Program-made: the position numbers and the translations under genes
Shown: positions 15,201 through 15,822 of the stretch, piece after piece
Layout of the letters: the number at the start of each line of letters is the position of its first letter
Numbering within the stretch: position 1 is the stretch's first letter
Origin: Candidatus Omnitrophota bacterium
GTDB taxonomy: Bacteria; Omnitrophota; Gorgyraeia; Zapsychrales; Zapsychraceae
DNA: 15,824 nt
Reading direction: 5' to 3'
Assembly (NCBI GenBank): GCA_018062515.1
Contig: JAGOSC010000055.1
Coordinates: 1 to 15,824 of the forward strand
Notes under the pieces: model-generated
Seen by the model: only the letters and a program-made list of their open reading frames with translations
What the model was told of the DNA's origin: nothing
Databases searched by the model: none

Positions 15201-15822
15201 CAGCCAAATAATTTTTAGCGCCCTGAATTGGCAATTGTTCAATCTCTTGTATTACTGGTTCATAAACATCTATTAAGTCTTGATTATCAGCTATCCAGCC
15301 GCGAACTTTATTTAAATCAATAACTTTGTTCGTCTCAACAAGGCCATTCAATTCATATGGATCGATGAACATTTCCGGATAGGTAAAAGGGTCTAAATAC
15401 CTTGCATCATTTTTAGTACCTGCAAATAAAATGCGCTGCATATGATCACTCTTCTGCGCAAGTTTAACTTCTTCCGAGCTATTACGTTTTTGCCTCGCTT
15501 TCATCACTTTAGTATCTAGATCAAGAACAACCTTTTGCATCATTTTGGTATTTGTCGTGGCTAACTGAGCGCTGTATACCATGGGCTTTTCAGTATTTGA
15601 TAAATTGGCACGATCAATATTCGACTGTTCAGCATTTGAGTTCAACATAGCGGCGTCGGTTGAGTTTGCCGGTGTGATCGAAATATTCTTCTCAAATGTA
15701 GGCGTAATCTGAATCGCTCCGCCTTTATCTACTAAGTTTGGCTGAATGTCGGCTTTAACAGCGTCGATGTTTTTGGTCTGACTTGCTTTTCTCGATGACG
15801 CGATATTACTCTTAACCCCCAC
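1..15822 (-). CDS. Giant multidomain protein, internal segment (5,274 codons, both ends outside window)
   Basis: One minus-strand frame, with codons on + strand triplets counted from position 1, is free of all three standard stops across the window. It enters at the right edge and leaves at the left edge, so no start, ribosome binding site or stop can be chosen. Chance cannot explain 5,274 open codons in AT-rich DNA, and the translation contains recognisable domains along its whole length, so this is one real polypeptide and not several genes. Order of parts: HExxH protease-like, GHKL ATPase-like, two methyltransferase-like, long unassigned region, APH/kinase-like, kinase-like A and B, methyltransferase-like, kinase-like C, Pro-rich tail. 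No cysteine codon was found and no membrane-spanning segment is evident. Bacterial proteins of this size are known mainly from Omnitrophota and a few other phyla, and their roles are largely unknown. Each domain assignment below comes from motifs read by eye, and enzyme activity is not demonstrated. Confidence 0.96.
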   Translation of the reverse strand, partial: MGVKSNIASSRKASQTKNIDAVKADIQPNLVDKGGAIQITPTFEKNISITPANSTDAAMLNSNAEQSNIDRANLSNTEKPMVYSAQLATTNTKMMQKVVLDLDTKVMKARQKRNSSEEVKLAQKSDHMQRILFAGTKNDARYLDPFTYPEMFIDPYELNGLVETNKVIDLNKVRGWIADNQDLIDVYEPVIQEIEQLPIQGAKNYLAENYATKEAQQQKIVVGKSESISNKTLSYEQVKEGVDFELIVFNPIEKRLEFIPKVSYKEGSDEVSLDPESILEWKNGAKGRVEQTLVDKAPKKIGQYFVRSDGEIFYINKINAVNSDEPGKLLKFDYDLVHILRPLSLNFKSVKYVPEEFRSVSDEDFSQFNSKKFDDTLAFQEELALVNGWYEQPIINEIIKYADSYGFDALKQRAEKVTKIANEYNNTATFKKLSSEIHSAIAFFTSDGTDPYKPNEYRDRRNITTKADLERFIEIGKKIPEWSKELNNAPADSEFAMRMNEVLNNDTVNLFNKWQNKIRTSLENMPTEQSKTDQEEEIQMLNSLKTPNWYNQDIEIETTLRPVKAKDWQAVENIFEILGEHTKWIGRPENISALEKAVDDWDSLDESMKYNVKEHIKIVVGENKEDESTVFAAAEWLRRFFRVYNHVFYLSPKSVETNGEKGLFMLGRVKKVTPIDWGTNKKAITYVEAMHSNIDGGVKPGANTKEVLVVENSKAITKGLDSDLVAVHESQHLFDTLSLPKGSYESWELEYTAYLKTMLEIAVYRQSPEYKSQSYESRTGKNWMVDDIFGGSDIKETYERLGENSEEHVKAMNAFRPEFYNRILDIQVEKYGSSRQESFSSANWRQKISAANPKDLEQVARVMLNDFYTKKMGYSPEYPDVLKLETIDAPAPLFSPEIKSLHEEIANFSVHTETDIKIAQNKTAAVSTEKTIDAAKLIQNSESSKAEQSKVDYDNRSIKDNANLGGAVEITGKKIKDQASLSQEDKNLKKLIAKELSGENKENQKSKLTRSARGKTNKTITYWNKQLEKLIPGVQIDTVSLNPAPITYRVNWYEDRNPYFAKRQGQELYKFDLKTGEVDVVGEDWVIKGHPDKIEEFKDEIRKSLEKDILYFDKKDKDISDFALATLGMKREDIGSLKSGKKEYISQIEFMRKMEEGKVVALDMRGLESEEILRLMTDLGEWSNVVASKYGLIDSGQALKEIFKNAVRHGSQMKFERPIYVYFDQNKKTFEVWDTANPQKVDPYDVPIDWAGKHKGLNTADEMGGEYKRKEGIGKFTKVSFTPEMNIDSAKLSSVTLTGGAVETNGITKDNANLSSTPVQAAYINNKFDLNNEVRKINANAQKNGNAGQPTTVPDIFEEYWGADAHNLAILDGGSGKGKFVESMVNADEAKHIFGRVTGIDPDLANGGDEISQESAGIITTIMTGKPVAEVIINRTSSGNNQIEITFEKPQNVSEMVQEWKEVGRVNSISDDQKKVTIAIGITPKNAASQESQAEGRTKKLVNLEEHLKQVTGATITDNRKGEFRKLTLKEASQNPNFKNSYDVLTFNAPYLGMLSEIKANIGNLLRKDSKGMVIVRLNQADTEENVYNNVIKMLNDAGLDKFRIYADEDLSGYPSTEYAKGTPIIVAWRGENKPANKLPSIVKKDFFTEQMIGTNIPVSKLQVSLFNAFNTIKINSEMINPVFPRLGVEQKLLLPAPADLTKDMLALPVRPLVITEKNAPMPTKMSLISVDSVNSDDRANLASNKSTIKKDFAMLALKADGDVMTNQAAKIRSKESNKTRITRDEKGKAVFIQSQRWPKTFSNSEEIGLGMMKYIQALVKKRNASDLPEEMIEILYWGAAEGRRLFELRGQLDKLGIKNVRLIGYSDEYHSGWEKAKDMEGIDFIWDTPEFIHKYIQNGRLDGIFSHLGLYYFLEQNAVETGYKTEINPYSIALSDARQFQENEKTANTPRNKEHLKQLTALLKPGAQLRTDIPTDKISIEEVKKIGGFSDSVKSVGELSLEDRKYYFEKPADLVKVKKASSINKGGNVSTAGDKAMLTFANPGVISQLKADQYKIVQFGKENYILALTADNKVMRREIFGGFEIPAGTEVKTVKVENGAEQLMIGNDYVLVENKQKKGKAESVKSIDINKNLAVLTINKINVNVENSTIDSIEFKLPNKNFIAELQNALTENKKLPKSLLPNTADGTTFTVKPEEFKILFNAFVNSYVKTEVNAQEWVSELENKAISTAKTIAKLEQGELVYKVISASADARVHGEDIGDGLELIKGTATAKEARELNIKNNKPKDLEFVRLGQNNDIFEKKPELKKYAAIMNQNLNEMDEIKKIYVGSKKSIKVAIPSEIASSSVKNSIFNEKIGGKLSLPGVLEAIRGYADMDVSVKAVKVFPEETKEILEAFVTNEGKERPEIILGISASLVKDGERVQDIIYEKIAAGDRSFVNIDSSYNKTFSVRPITHLNYQEILGAQIGKSWKNLSKNEREMLEYSTFDDWSELLEEDEARGISNAPITRSFIKVLASMKGIITDKEIFREKFDELNVLYNEAETADVLYSIRGLQQTFDAKKKDKFKTYWPVFVELGLNAKKDAPEIFKTLSLMEKKGLIIDKEHLRGIGSKLISQFKIMPQEKRAELVQFNVELVKSNLDNPDLAVKNLTGLYETLHTGSISKKLPKEVQEKVINFIQANYGTDLKYSLYLRKEAPDLEGSAFEKYYLNEINYFTKQIETEKIIPVIPQGMYVEKGANSIDLYKEGNPDDVLASIYLFDNKDKSGLNYDAIYVPRDHKEYGLILLVKAMMLKGNQPVYVTKDHSDAFTNDSDIMGKESENTVSINDYKWLAFGKAAGWFNVESIEGQVPVEVAGKIKGMSPALKVTLTDAYLKNINVQEVSQLSINIKNTNKPLMASAKLASGGAVKAINDLNFVNNNIETKQSVATTSNEEISEPKIVIESVGPRAGPTDELNIAPLDIPALPNNSNIAPINTPNITLPLISKNVSQNDLSGQTYKADNMMVLPREGISEGVVKNIIAKISQVKKLNTGRSNSILLPENEKFEINGKEISKIRVKGVNFDPSDLKAYDDSKDPNSLYTQAKNYVFVDNDGRFKSVPAYEVLDGGMTKESAELEARMTEKAGKAGIPVPEVLLVGQFTEGVQSFDGQELGFLVFADEDNSERAITQIKALNLASQIGTVSDDLIAKDYQTFGEMDYSIGKILRRLHDAGIVHKNPHFQNFGQSANGTMMMYDLETAAEPETEAEYVFGRTSDVLKKMEETLAQTYQGSNVNAVNNYIKSFMNDADLPIKRFMLGYFDTKELKSFDLQQFKSPVYTLALAGLIKEFFDFKLDGKSVAEVNEHFRTKDPTLEPLMTTIMDSAAQAWQVKINDISAETKNEIKPVSVKIASSTIDTAILGGAVTINNFENEVKKDSAALVNKETVKIEEAVKINSLENASTIINIPAVNPGINITPVTTLPLVSDNTIIEKTLPSFDLNELSNVATLISSGKAIKIKEPGDDTAPRDVYYIPEAKLFVHAFRGDINTNESIRIAVDLFGKYIAPTTKVNGVLIAEEVTPFIYQGPLDPRDVSEQPRNYFEQLRTQYRNKAEYTVHAKKAIDQYFNMYTNMLRMGIFNTDMTFKNIGIDRKGQIRMFDYGNFNLNPTDEHLTAMFRRGNKADNESFNLRLLLGANVGKEVADYYDRRAKIVFTKDYFNSVWEKDLSLQSAASPVQDLDLTVAQANGQDTKSIKASKNGQAGQVVINDISVSNGRTSAVSKIRKDAVFTKSQLARILKTHTPKHVREGDSLETYMIENNSGKKFFIHVPNAGKFDKESTDLVMDLMGPYFAPTTMVRVKVDDDLIKAFPKSQLAIENGFVQIFVSKEIVDPFEELNKKYKGKELQDKFKVVIDEFAEMTKYMLSNEIYITDGIIKNAGLDEQGHLNMFDFEGFTLQKPRGEELLTGDYVLVDSYYDVLYDMNLRSFKKFGADTETLKYYYEEMDKIFEKPLEYYAKNKSEDLDYRKTTAVSPVNHSDFTDDPIDSKKVVKKDSAILSFGETAIPFEQTMVKAVEQNRKFKDVLPELRETIDPVHVNPRTTRTDSSRNEDLHRGIIAAPIFEEWSKKAGLDFQSENLEKSVFVNIGPGYGAADAIALKWAGESINRKIDFVAVEKKIPLAYIPLYDSKNKADDSDLLKQIRKRVSYVIGDRIEPTEIFLIVTKNKLPGMVSEVAARYVYQGYERIQTIAVSEDLKYVRKGSVETEETVKNTRLFSEITKYVFARVSPENLLEAYEQGKTEVNGFKIKYDPLKKDLNDAGIGLVSYKEFPAFSKTVNIGGIEASFVIDHMTPAEQVDFMTNMEASLQEGGSLILKDGKMIFNADGKAIAPVARLDVFQKLSGKLNYKGSLISDLNTGKVVDYKLHQIYQKKIPTDSLSRYMPEGPKYLLQDRMNAIKAMDTEIGKTSVLGDANVHYLDEKRQELEQAAESTMVTDQQFNEMVQDFKALNGTKDSAMLGDWKNPSKKQIAKEEFKRVQTGVYMETYLGKNVAIHIPTNDIDKASWEIIMSHVGRYFVPTDYIEGEKGLAPLITNRTKQDAKKPVFISEIVTTLSALKAQYPDQRKFRTKAKKMINQYFAMLSDMVDMGVYNSDLTFGNVGWDHKEKIRIFDFDAFTMKKPTQNEFKAFLDIVVYDKTEESINTNELRHATGDEELVKYYNQKAETFIKVINLAQRWGTDKTKRTPVVSVRNIDSAMLSSSQMESIRNNKAVSIVKVDNNTSAKNLAREIKKEQPDRPVVVGLLEDGKLVYRHSETWEIVKAEDIKKQNSILIMNEGIRFKISDASKMEIREFLKIVGPEEFMPFLIASQEFDHPGQVDTKTQYPLVFNIAESMTPKVKYIKVLSAKEIIQWFGEPRQKIYEIVELNGKQILIVSEDIANDPVMLDVLRAEYEKKELINITGMGGFIRLIERLGNNNETISINEAIQIVTQARGQVNDSKEIERPIVDKSTEIYVPSSIPVIKKGGQMDIGNTFSDAPVKVTPTGLKEVKGLKEMGSFESENVSNIPLLPKDVRTTTKIIDEPTLSIQTETTSIALPSAIKPVEKIREISKVETIKIIEQPDVNQEPIVIKIGKRGSTVFVSSSMTKNTDERFTKRTAGDPSDSAYLAYYEGKIKMGDKAMLTEMAKRIFYRSQEWGKFGDKLRKKEIPTYKNWDPVLIIVEKLEAETTTLNAPTDDQDPALKKAPVDINKFDQNIMPAGVPVKTPPLPSLIYKGGLVESNPSQAPPKEEIVSADPRGPPVD
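230..425 (-). other. Short ordered-looking segment with two D-x-A-x-L matches
   Basis: Residues about 5133 to 5197. A helix-like segment rich in Tyr, Lys, Met and Trp. It contains DSAYL at 406-420 and DKAML at 361-375, then AKRIFYRSQEWGKFG and LIIVEKL. Unlike the other copies of the motif, these two may sit in a folded segment, so they may be chance matches. Confidence 0.35.
425..895 (-). repeat. Pro/Thr/Ser/Ile/Val-rich linker
   Basis: Residues about 4977 to 5132. Low complexity with many short 'x-P-x' phrases (VPSSIPVIKKGG, IPLLPKDV, ALPSAIKPVEKI, EQPDVNQEP) and repeated Lys/Glu/Ile/Thr runs. It resembles the Pro-rich halves of linkers 3, 5 and 6 but is longer. Probably an extended spacer. 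Tandem wording is loose and I cannot define a repeat unit. Confidence 0.5.
895..1612 (-). other. Unassigned folded region after kinase-like copy C
   Basis: Residues about 4737 to 4976. It looks globular, with alternating strands and helices: AVSIVKVDNN, RPVVVGLLEDGKLVY, EIREFLKIVG, PLVFNIAESM, YIKVLSAKEIIQWFG and KQILIVSEDI. I recognise no family. It ends in a helical phrase (INEAIQIVTQARGQV, about 965-920) before the chain becomes Pro/Thr/Ser-rich. The strand, helix and glycine pattern suggests a small alpha/beta domain. Function unknown. Confidence 0.4.
1610..1690 (-). repeat. Interdomain linker 10 with D-x-A-x-L motif
   Basis: A short linker after kinase-like copy C: a basic TKRTPVVSV run, then NIDSAMLSSSQ with DSAML at 1633-1647. 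NIDSA[KM]LSS is nearly identical to the motif in linker 2 (11941-11967), although the two lie about 10 kb apart. Confidence 0.6.
1690..2335 (-). other. Kinase-like domain, dispersed copy C
   Basis: Residues about 4497 to 4711. N-lobe GKNVAIHIP (about 2265-2239) aligns with copies A and B and looks like VAIK of protein kinases with His for Lys. GRYFVPT (about 2182-2164) matches the second N-lobe motif. The catalytic loop GVYNSDLTFGN has Asp4626 at 1945-1947 and Asn at 1930-1932. IRIFDFDAF carries the DFG-type Asp at 1891-1893, with Asp for the DFG Gly. Spacing is again D-x4-N-x12-D. The phrase FTMKKP after the motif matches FTLQKP in copy B. The tail EELVKYYNQKAE (about 1760-1725) parallels VADYYDRRAK in copy A. 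Copy C is separated from B by methyltransferase-like domain 3, so the three copies are not simply side by side. Confidence 0.6.
2335..2450 (-). repeat. Interdomain linker 9 with D-x-A-x-L motif
   Basis: After a helical stretch (QFNEMVQDFKALNG), the motif DSAML lies at 2350-2364. A basic stretch KNPSKKQ then leads into kinase-like copy C. Shorter than the other linkers, but the motif is in the same place: the boundary of a kinase-like module. Confidence 0.55.
2450..3712 (-). other. Class I SAM-dependent methyltransferase-like domain 3
   Basis: Residues about 4038 to 4458. Strand 1 and motif I are SVFVNIGPGYGAADAIAL, with VNIGPGYG at 3448-3471, a good G-x-G-x-G loop. The second strand IDFVAVEKK (about 3397-3370) ends in the acidic residue expected to bind the SAM ribose. 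The later strand SFVIDHM (about 2870-2853) and helix with SLQEGGSLIL (about 2808-2780) match motif IV and the motif VI 'LxxGG.lil' turn. Between motifs II and IV lies a large insertion, about 3350-2900, including an alpha/beta-like passage around FLIVTKNKLPGM. The N-terminal part (about 3640-3500) has HVNPRTTRT and LHRGIIAAPIFEEW; IFEEYWG also precedes methyltransferase-like domain 1 (about 11760), a possible shared element. The C-terminal part (about 2700-2450) is helical and unassigned. The domain sits between kinase-like copies B and C. Substrate unknown. Confidence 0.6.
3712..3844 (-). repeat. Interdomain linker 8 with D-x-A-x-L motif
   Basis: A short polar linker with TTAVSPVNHSDF and then VVKKDSAILSF, with DSAIL at 3727-3741. 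KKDSA is identical to the start of the second motif in linker 6 (5572-5592). It separates kinase-like copy B from methyltransferase-like domain 3. Confidence 0.6.
3845..4520 (-). other. Kinase-like domain, tandem copy B
   Basis: Residues about 3768 to 3992. N-lobe KKFFIHVP (about 4432-4405) and GPYFAPTT (about 4355-4332) align with copies A and C. The catalytic loop IYITDGIIKNAG has Asp3907 at 4102-4104 and Asn at 4087-4089. NMFDFEGF carries the DFG-type Asp at 4048-4050, with Glu in place of the DFG Gly. Spacing D-x4-N-x12-D is unchanged. From the PT of the N-lobe motif to the catalytic Asp is 79 residues, against 75 in A and 74 in C. A Tyr/Asp-rich C-terminal helical part follows (about 3990-3860), paralleling the ADYYDRR tail of copy A. 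The catalytic Asp of A and B are 290 residues apart, so they are tandem copies that diverged long ago. Confidence 0.6.
4520..4744 (-). repeat. Interdomain linker 7, polar, without an exact D-x-A-x-L
   Basis: A Ser/Ala/Gln/Asn/Lys-rich linker between kinase-like copies A and B, with phrases such as SLQSAASPV, TVAQANGQDTKSIK and NDISVSNGRTSAV. NDIS also occurs in linker 6 near 5715. I see no exact D-x-A-x-L; the nearest is KDAVF near 4545. Composition matches the other linkers. Confidence 0.5.
4745..5360 (-). other. Kinase-like domain, tandem copy A
   Basis: Residues about 3488 to 3692. The N-lobe phrase LFVHAF (about 5285-5265) is followed by GKYIAPTT, both shared with copies B and C. The C-lobe has IFNTDMTFKNIG with the catalytic-loop Asp3617 at 4972-4974 and Asn at 4957-4959, then MFDYG with the DFG-type Asp at 4918-4920. 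D-x4-N-x12-D equals the spacing in protein kinases (D166, N171 and D184 in PKA), and FDYG is the closest of the copies to DFG. All three C-lobe residues for metal and ATP chemistry are present. At the VAIK-lysine position the copies appear to have His, although N-lobe alignment is uncertain. About 205 residues is short for a full kinase, so the C-lobe is reduced. The nearest named family is unknown; a small-molecule or protein kinase is possible. Confidence 0.6.
5370..5765 (-). repeat. Interdomain linker 6 with two D-x-A-x-L motifs, GGAVTI and Pro-rich end
   Basis: DTAIL at 5632-5646 is followed directly by GGAVTI at 5614-5631, and DSAAL lies at 5572-5586. A Val/Ile/Lys/Glu run then leads into a Pro-rich stretch (NIPAVNPGINITP, TTLPLVSDN at about 5490-5430) close in wording to linker 5. 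The linker joins the Asn-type kinase-like domain to copy A. Confidence 0.65.
5770..6790 (-). other. APH/protein-kinase-like domain with Asn at the catalytic Asp position
   Basis: Residues about 3011 to 3351. The N-lobe passage ELEARMTEKAGKAGIPVPEV (about 6490-6430) resembles the alpha-C helix and 'aGIPVP.v' turn of APH-like, RIO-like and Kdo-like kinases. The linker strand LGFLVFADED follows. The C-lobe has IGKILRRLHDAGIVHKN then PHFQNF, matching the 'LH..GIVHxDlhpxN' catalytic loop. Aligned to HRDxxxxN, the Asp is Asn3215 (6178-6180), the loop Asn is at 6163-6165, and the DFG-type Asp is in MYDLE at 6124-6126. The 5- and 13-residue spacings are canonical. Loss of the catalytic Asp suggests a pseudokinase or binding module, though a few kinase-like proteins without it keep activity. 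A helical tail follows (about 6110-5780). Fold call fairly sure. Confidence 0.7.
6790..7200 (-). repeat. Interdomain linker 5, GGAV motif then Pro-rich stretch
   Basis: The first part has SAKLASGGAV (GGAV at 7102-7113), a D-x-A-x-L-like element with the Asp lost. After an acidic and polar run it becomes a Pro/Asn/Ile-rich segment with a near-repeat: NIAPLDIPALP and NIAPINTPNI (about 6960-6890), then TLPLISKN. The phrase TLPL[IV]S[KD]N also occurs ahead of kinase-like copy A (about 5450). The linker precedes the APH/kinase-like domain. Confidence 0.6.
7200..9700 (-). other. Long unassigned region (beta-rich then helix-rich), about 830 residues
   Basis: Residues about 2041 to 2874. I recognise no family. 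About 9680-9360 looks beta-rich: short alternating strands such as YKIVQF, NYILALT, TVKVENG and NLAVLTI, with a turn phrase FGGFEIPAGTEV. About 9350-8800 is mixed. About 8700-8540 holds an alpha/beta-like passage (VKAVKVFPEE, PEIILGISASLV). About 8450-7800 is strongly helical, with repeating hydrophobic positions and many Lys/Glu, resembling helical-repeat scaffolds, though I cannot define a repeat unit. About 7690-7330 returns to alpha/beta, with VLASIYLFD, YDAIYVPRDH and GLILLVKAMM. It probably contains three or more domains, with no low-complexity linker between them. No catalytic signature is convincing. It separates the methyltransferase-like pair from the kinase-like cluster. Confidence 0.4.
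9700..9800 (-). repeat. Interdomain linker 4 with D-x-A-x-L motif
   Basis: A short Lys/Ser/Gly-rich linker (KKASSINKGGNVSTAG) ends in DKAML at 9706-9720. GG followed by a polar run and D-x-A-x-L is a diverged version of the pairing in linkers 1, 2 and 6. It marks the boundary between methyltransferase-like domain 2 and the next module. Confidence 0.55.
9800..10500 (-). other. Class I SAM-dependent methyltransferase-like domain 2
   Basis: Residues about 1775 to 2007. Strand 1 plus motif I is IEILYWGAAEGRRLFEL, with WGAAEGR at 10291-10311; the usual G-x-G-x-G is relaxed to G-A-A-E-G. The second strand and motif II are VRLIGYSDEYH (10216-10231 covers IGYSDE). The motif IV/V region is LDGIFSHLGLYYFL (about 10120-10075), which matches the 'phi-D-x-phi-x3-x-phi' strand and following helix of SAM methyltransferases. 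HLKQLTALLKPGAQL (about 9960-9915) matches the helix-turn-strand before the final sheet, where 'LLKPGG.L' is common. The size, about 230 residues, fits a single domain. It differs in sequence from the neighbouring methyltransferase-like domains, so it is not a recent copy. The substrate is unknown. Confidence 0.65.
10500..10925 (-). repeat. Interdomain linker 3, Pro-rich then two D-x-A-x-L motifs
   Basis: The first half (about 10800-10650) is rich in Pro, Leu and Val, with short phrases such as LLLPAPA, LALPVRPL and NAPMP. It resembles the Pro-rich linkers ahead of the kinase-like domains. Then come DRANL at 10597-10611 and DFAML at 10555-10569, followed by a Lys/Arg-rich stretch. The linker separates methyltransferase-like domains 1 and 2. 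Confidence 0.6.
10930..11770 (-). other. Class I SAM-dependent methyltransferase-like domain 1
   Basis: Residues about 1351 to 1631. The Rossmann-type order of class I methyltransferases is visible. A hydrophobic strand LAIL leads into the glycine-rich motif I, DGGSGKG (11689-11709). A second strand ends in an acidic motif II, GIDPD (11614-11628), where the Asp would hold the SAM ribose. Much later, motif IV is YDVLTFNAPY, with NAPY at 11170-11181 in place of the [DN]PP[YF] of N-methyltransferases. A further strand GMVIVRL (about 11110) and the closing strands FRIYAD and IIVAW (about 11015-10930) complete the order. The long gap between motifs II and IV (about 145 residues) is larger than usual and suggests an insertion around 11560-11230. 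The substrate cannot be told; NAPY hints at an amino-group target in nucleic acid or protein. Confidence 0.65.
11770..11964 (-). repeat. Interdomain linker 2 with two D-x-A-x-L motifs and GGAV
   Basis: A polar linker between the GHKL-like and first methyltransferase-like domains. DSAKL lies at 11947-11961, GGAV at 11917-11928 and DNANL at 11881-11895. The order D-x-A-x-L, GGAV, D-x-A-x-L recurs in linker 6, which suggests a shared linker cassette. The remainder (11880-11770) is rich in Asn, Gln, Lys and Pro. Confidence 0.65.
11965..12390 (-). other. GHKL (HSP90/histidine-kinase type) ATPase-like domain
   Basis: Residues about 1145 to 1286. The family binds ATP through an N box, G1 box and G2 box. 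Visible here: an N-box-like helix ALKEIFKNAVRHGS with Glu1201 (12220-12222) and Asn1205 (12208-12210), matching the usual E-x3-N-A-x2-H-G pattern. Next comes a strand FEVWD, where the G1 box would start (normally D-x-G-x-G); here the Asp is followed by TANP, so the G1 glycines are missing. A glycine-rich segment KGLNTADEMGGEY then GIGKFTKVSF (about 12060-11980) resembles the G2 region and final strand of the fold. The domain resembles the ATP-binding half of two-component kinases or RsbW-like proteins, without a receiver or H box nearby. The degenerate G1 box suggests altered or lost ATP turnover. Fold call moderately sure, activity unsure. Confidence 0.65.
12390..12780 (-). other. Unassigned segment leading into the ATPase-like domain
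   Basis: Residues about 1015 to 1145. A mixed alpha/beta stretch with several Tyr and Trp, for example ITYRVNWYEDRNPYF near 12690-12650 and a helical, charged run at 12560-12480. No family is recognised. It is continuous with the GHKL-like domain and may be its N-terminal extension: GHKL proteins usually carry a dimerisation or sensor part before the ATP-binding core, but no histidine-phosphoacceptor (H-box) motif is convincing here. Confidence 0.35.
12780..13190 (-). repeat. Interdomain linker 1 with three D-x-A-x-L motifs and GGAVEI
   Basis: After a Pro-containing stretch at the C-end of the protease-like module (APAPLF, near 13155), the chain becomes a polar linker rich in Lys, Asn, Ser and Asp. 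Motifs: DAAKL at 13012-13026, DNANL at 12931-12945 followed directly by GGAVEI at 12913-12930, and DQASL at 12880-12894. It ends in a basic Lys/Asn/Arg-rich stretch at about 12860-12770. Within that stretch, 12784-12799 on the + strand is an unusually GC-rich run, GCGAGCGGAGCGAGTC. The linker separates the protease-like and ATPase-like modules. Confidence 0.65.
13200..13930 (-). other. Putative zinc metalloprotease-like domain (HESQH motif)
   Basis: Residues about 631 to 874. The sequence VAVHESQHLFD contains an HExxH zinc-binding and catalytic motif at 13627-13641 (His728, Glu729, His732). HExxH is the signature of zincin peptidases: the two His bind zinc and the Glu activates water. A plausible third ligand lies 16 or 18 residues after the second His, in WELEYTAYL (Glu codons 13579-13581 and 13573-13575), a gluzincin-like arrangement. 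Beta-strand-like segments precede the motif and a helical region with Tyr and Arg follows it. I cannot name the peptidase family. HExxH can occur by chance in a long protein, but the helical context (LVAV before, LFD after) and the downstream E-x-E-Y-x-A-Y are what a real zincin helix pair looks like. A self-processing or target-cleaving role is inference only. Confidence 0.5.
13930..15480 (-). other. Unassigned region preceding the metalloprotease-like domain
   Basis: Residues about 115 to 630. This looks like ordinary folded protein with mixed hydrophobic and charged segments and regular Trp, Tyr and Phe, but I recognise no family. The first part (about 15420-14760) alternates in a way that suggests beta strands, for example VDFELIVFNP near 15100-15070. 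The later part (about 14750-14000) is mostly predicted helix, with many Glu/Lys/Leu heptad-like runs and several Trp residues. It leads directly into the HExxH region with no low-complexity linker, so it may be the N-terminal part of the same module, for example a substrate-binding or regulatory portion of the putative protease. That link rests only on adjacency. Confidence 0.4.
15541..15822 (-). repeat. Interdomain linker 0 with GGAIQI and two D-x-A-x-L motifs
   Basis: Residues 1 to about 94 are rich in Asn, Ser, Thr, Ala, Lys and Asp, with no hydrophobic core pattern, so they are probably an extended linker. GGAIQI lies at 15706-15723, DAAML at 15643-15657 and DRANL at 15601-15615. The same motifs recur in the other linkers of this protein. 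The domain before this linker is outside the window. The Lys-rich stretch that follows (15540-15480) looks helical. Confidence 0.6.

Noticed and set aside
1..15822. Several adjacent genes translated from internal starts in the same frame
   Set aside because: No in-frame stop separates any of the domains, so internal starts would only give overlapping C-terminal products. I could not support a separate gene boundary, promoter or ribosome binding site at any linker.
1..15822. Alternative genetic code (recoded stop) as the reason for the open frame
   Set aside because: All three standard stop codons are absent from the frame, so no recoding is needed.
2450..15822. Polyketide or non-ribosomal peptide synthetase as an explanation for the giant size
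   Set aside because: No ketosynthase, acyl carrier (DSL), condensation (HHxxxDG) or adenylation core motifs are seen. The complete lack of Cys also rules out a ketosynthase active site.
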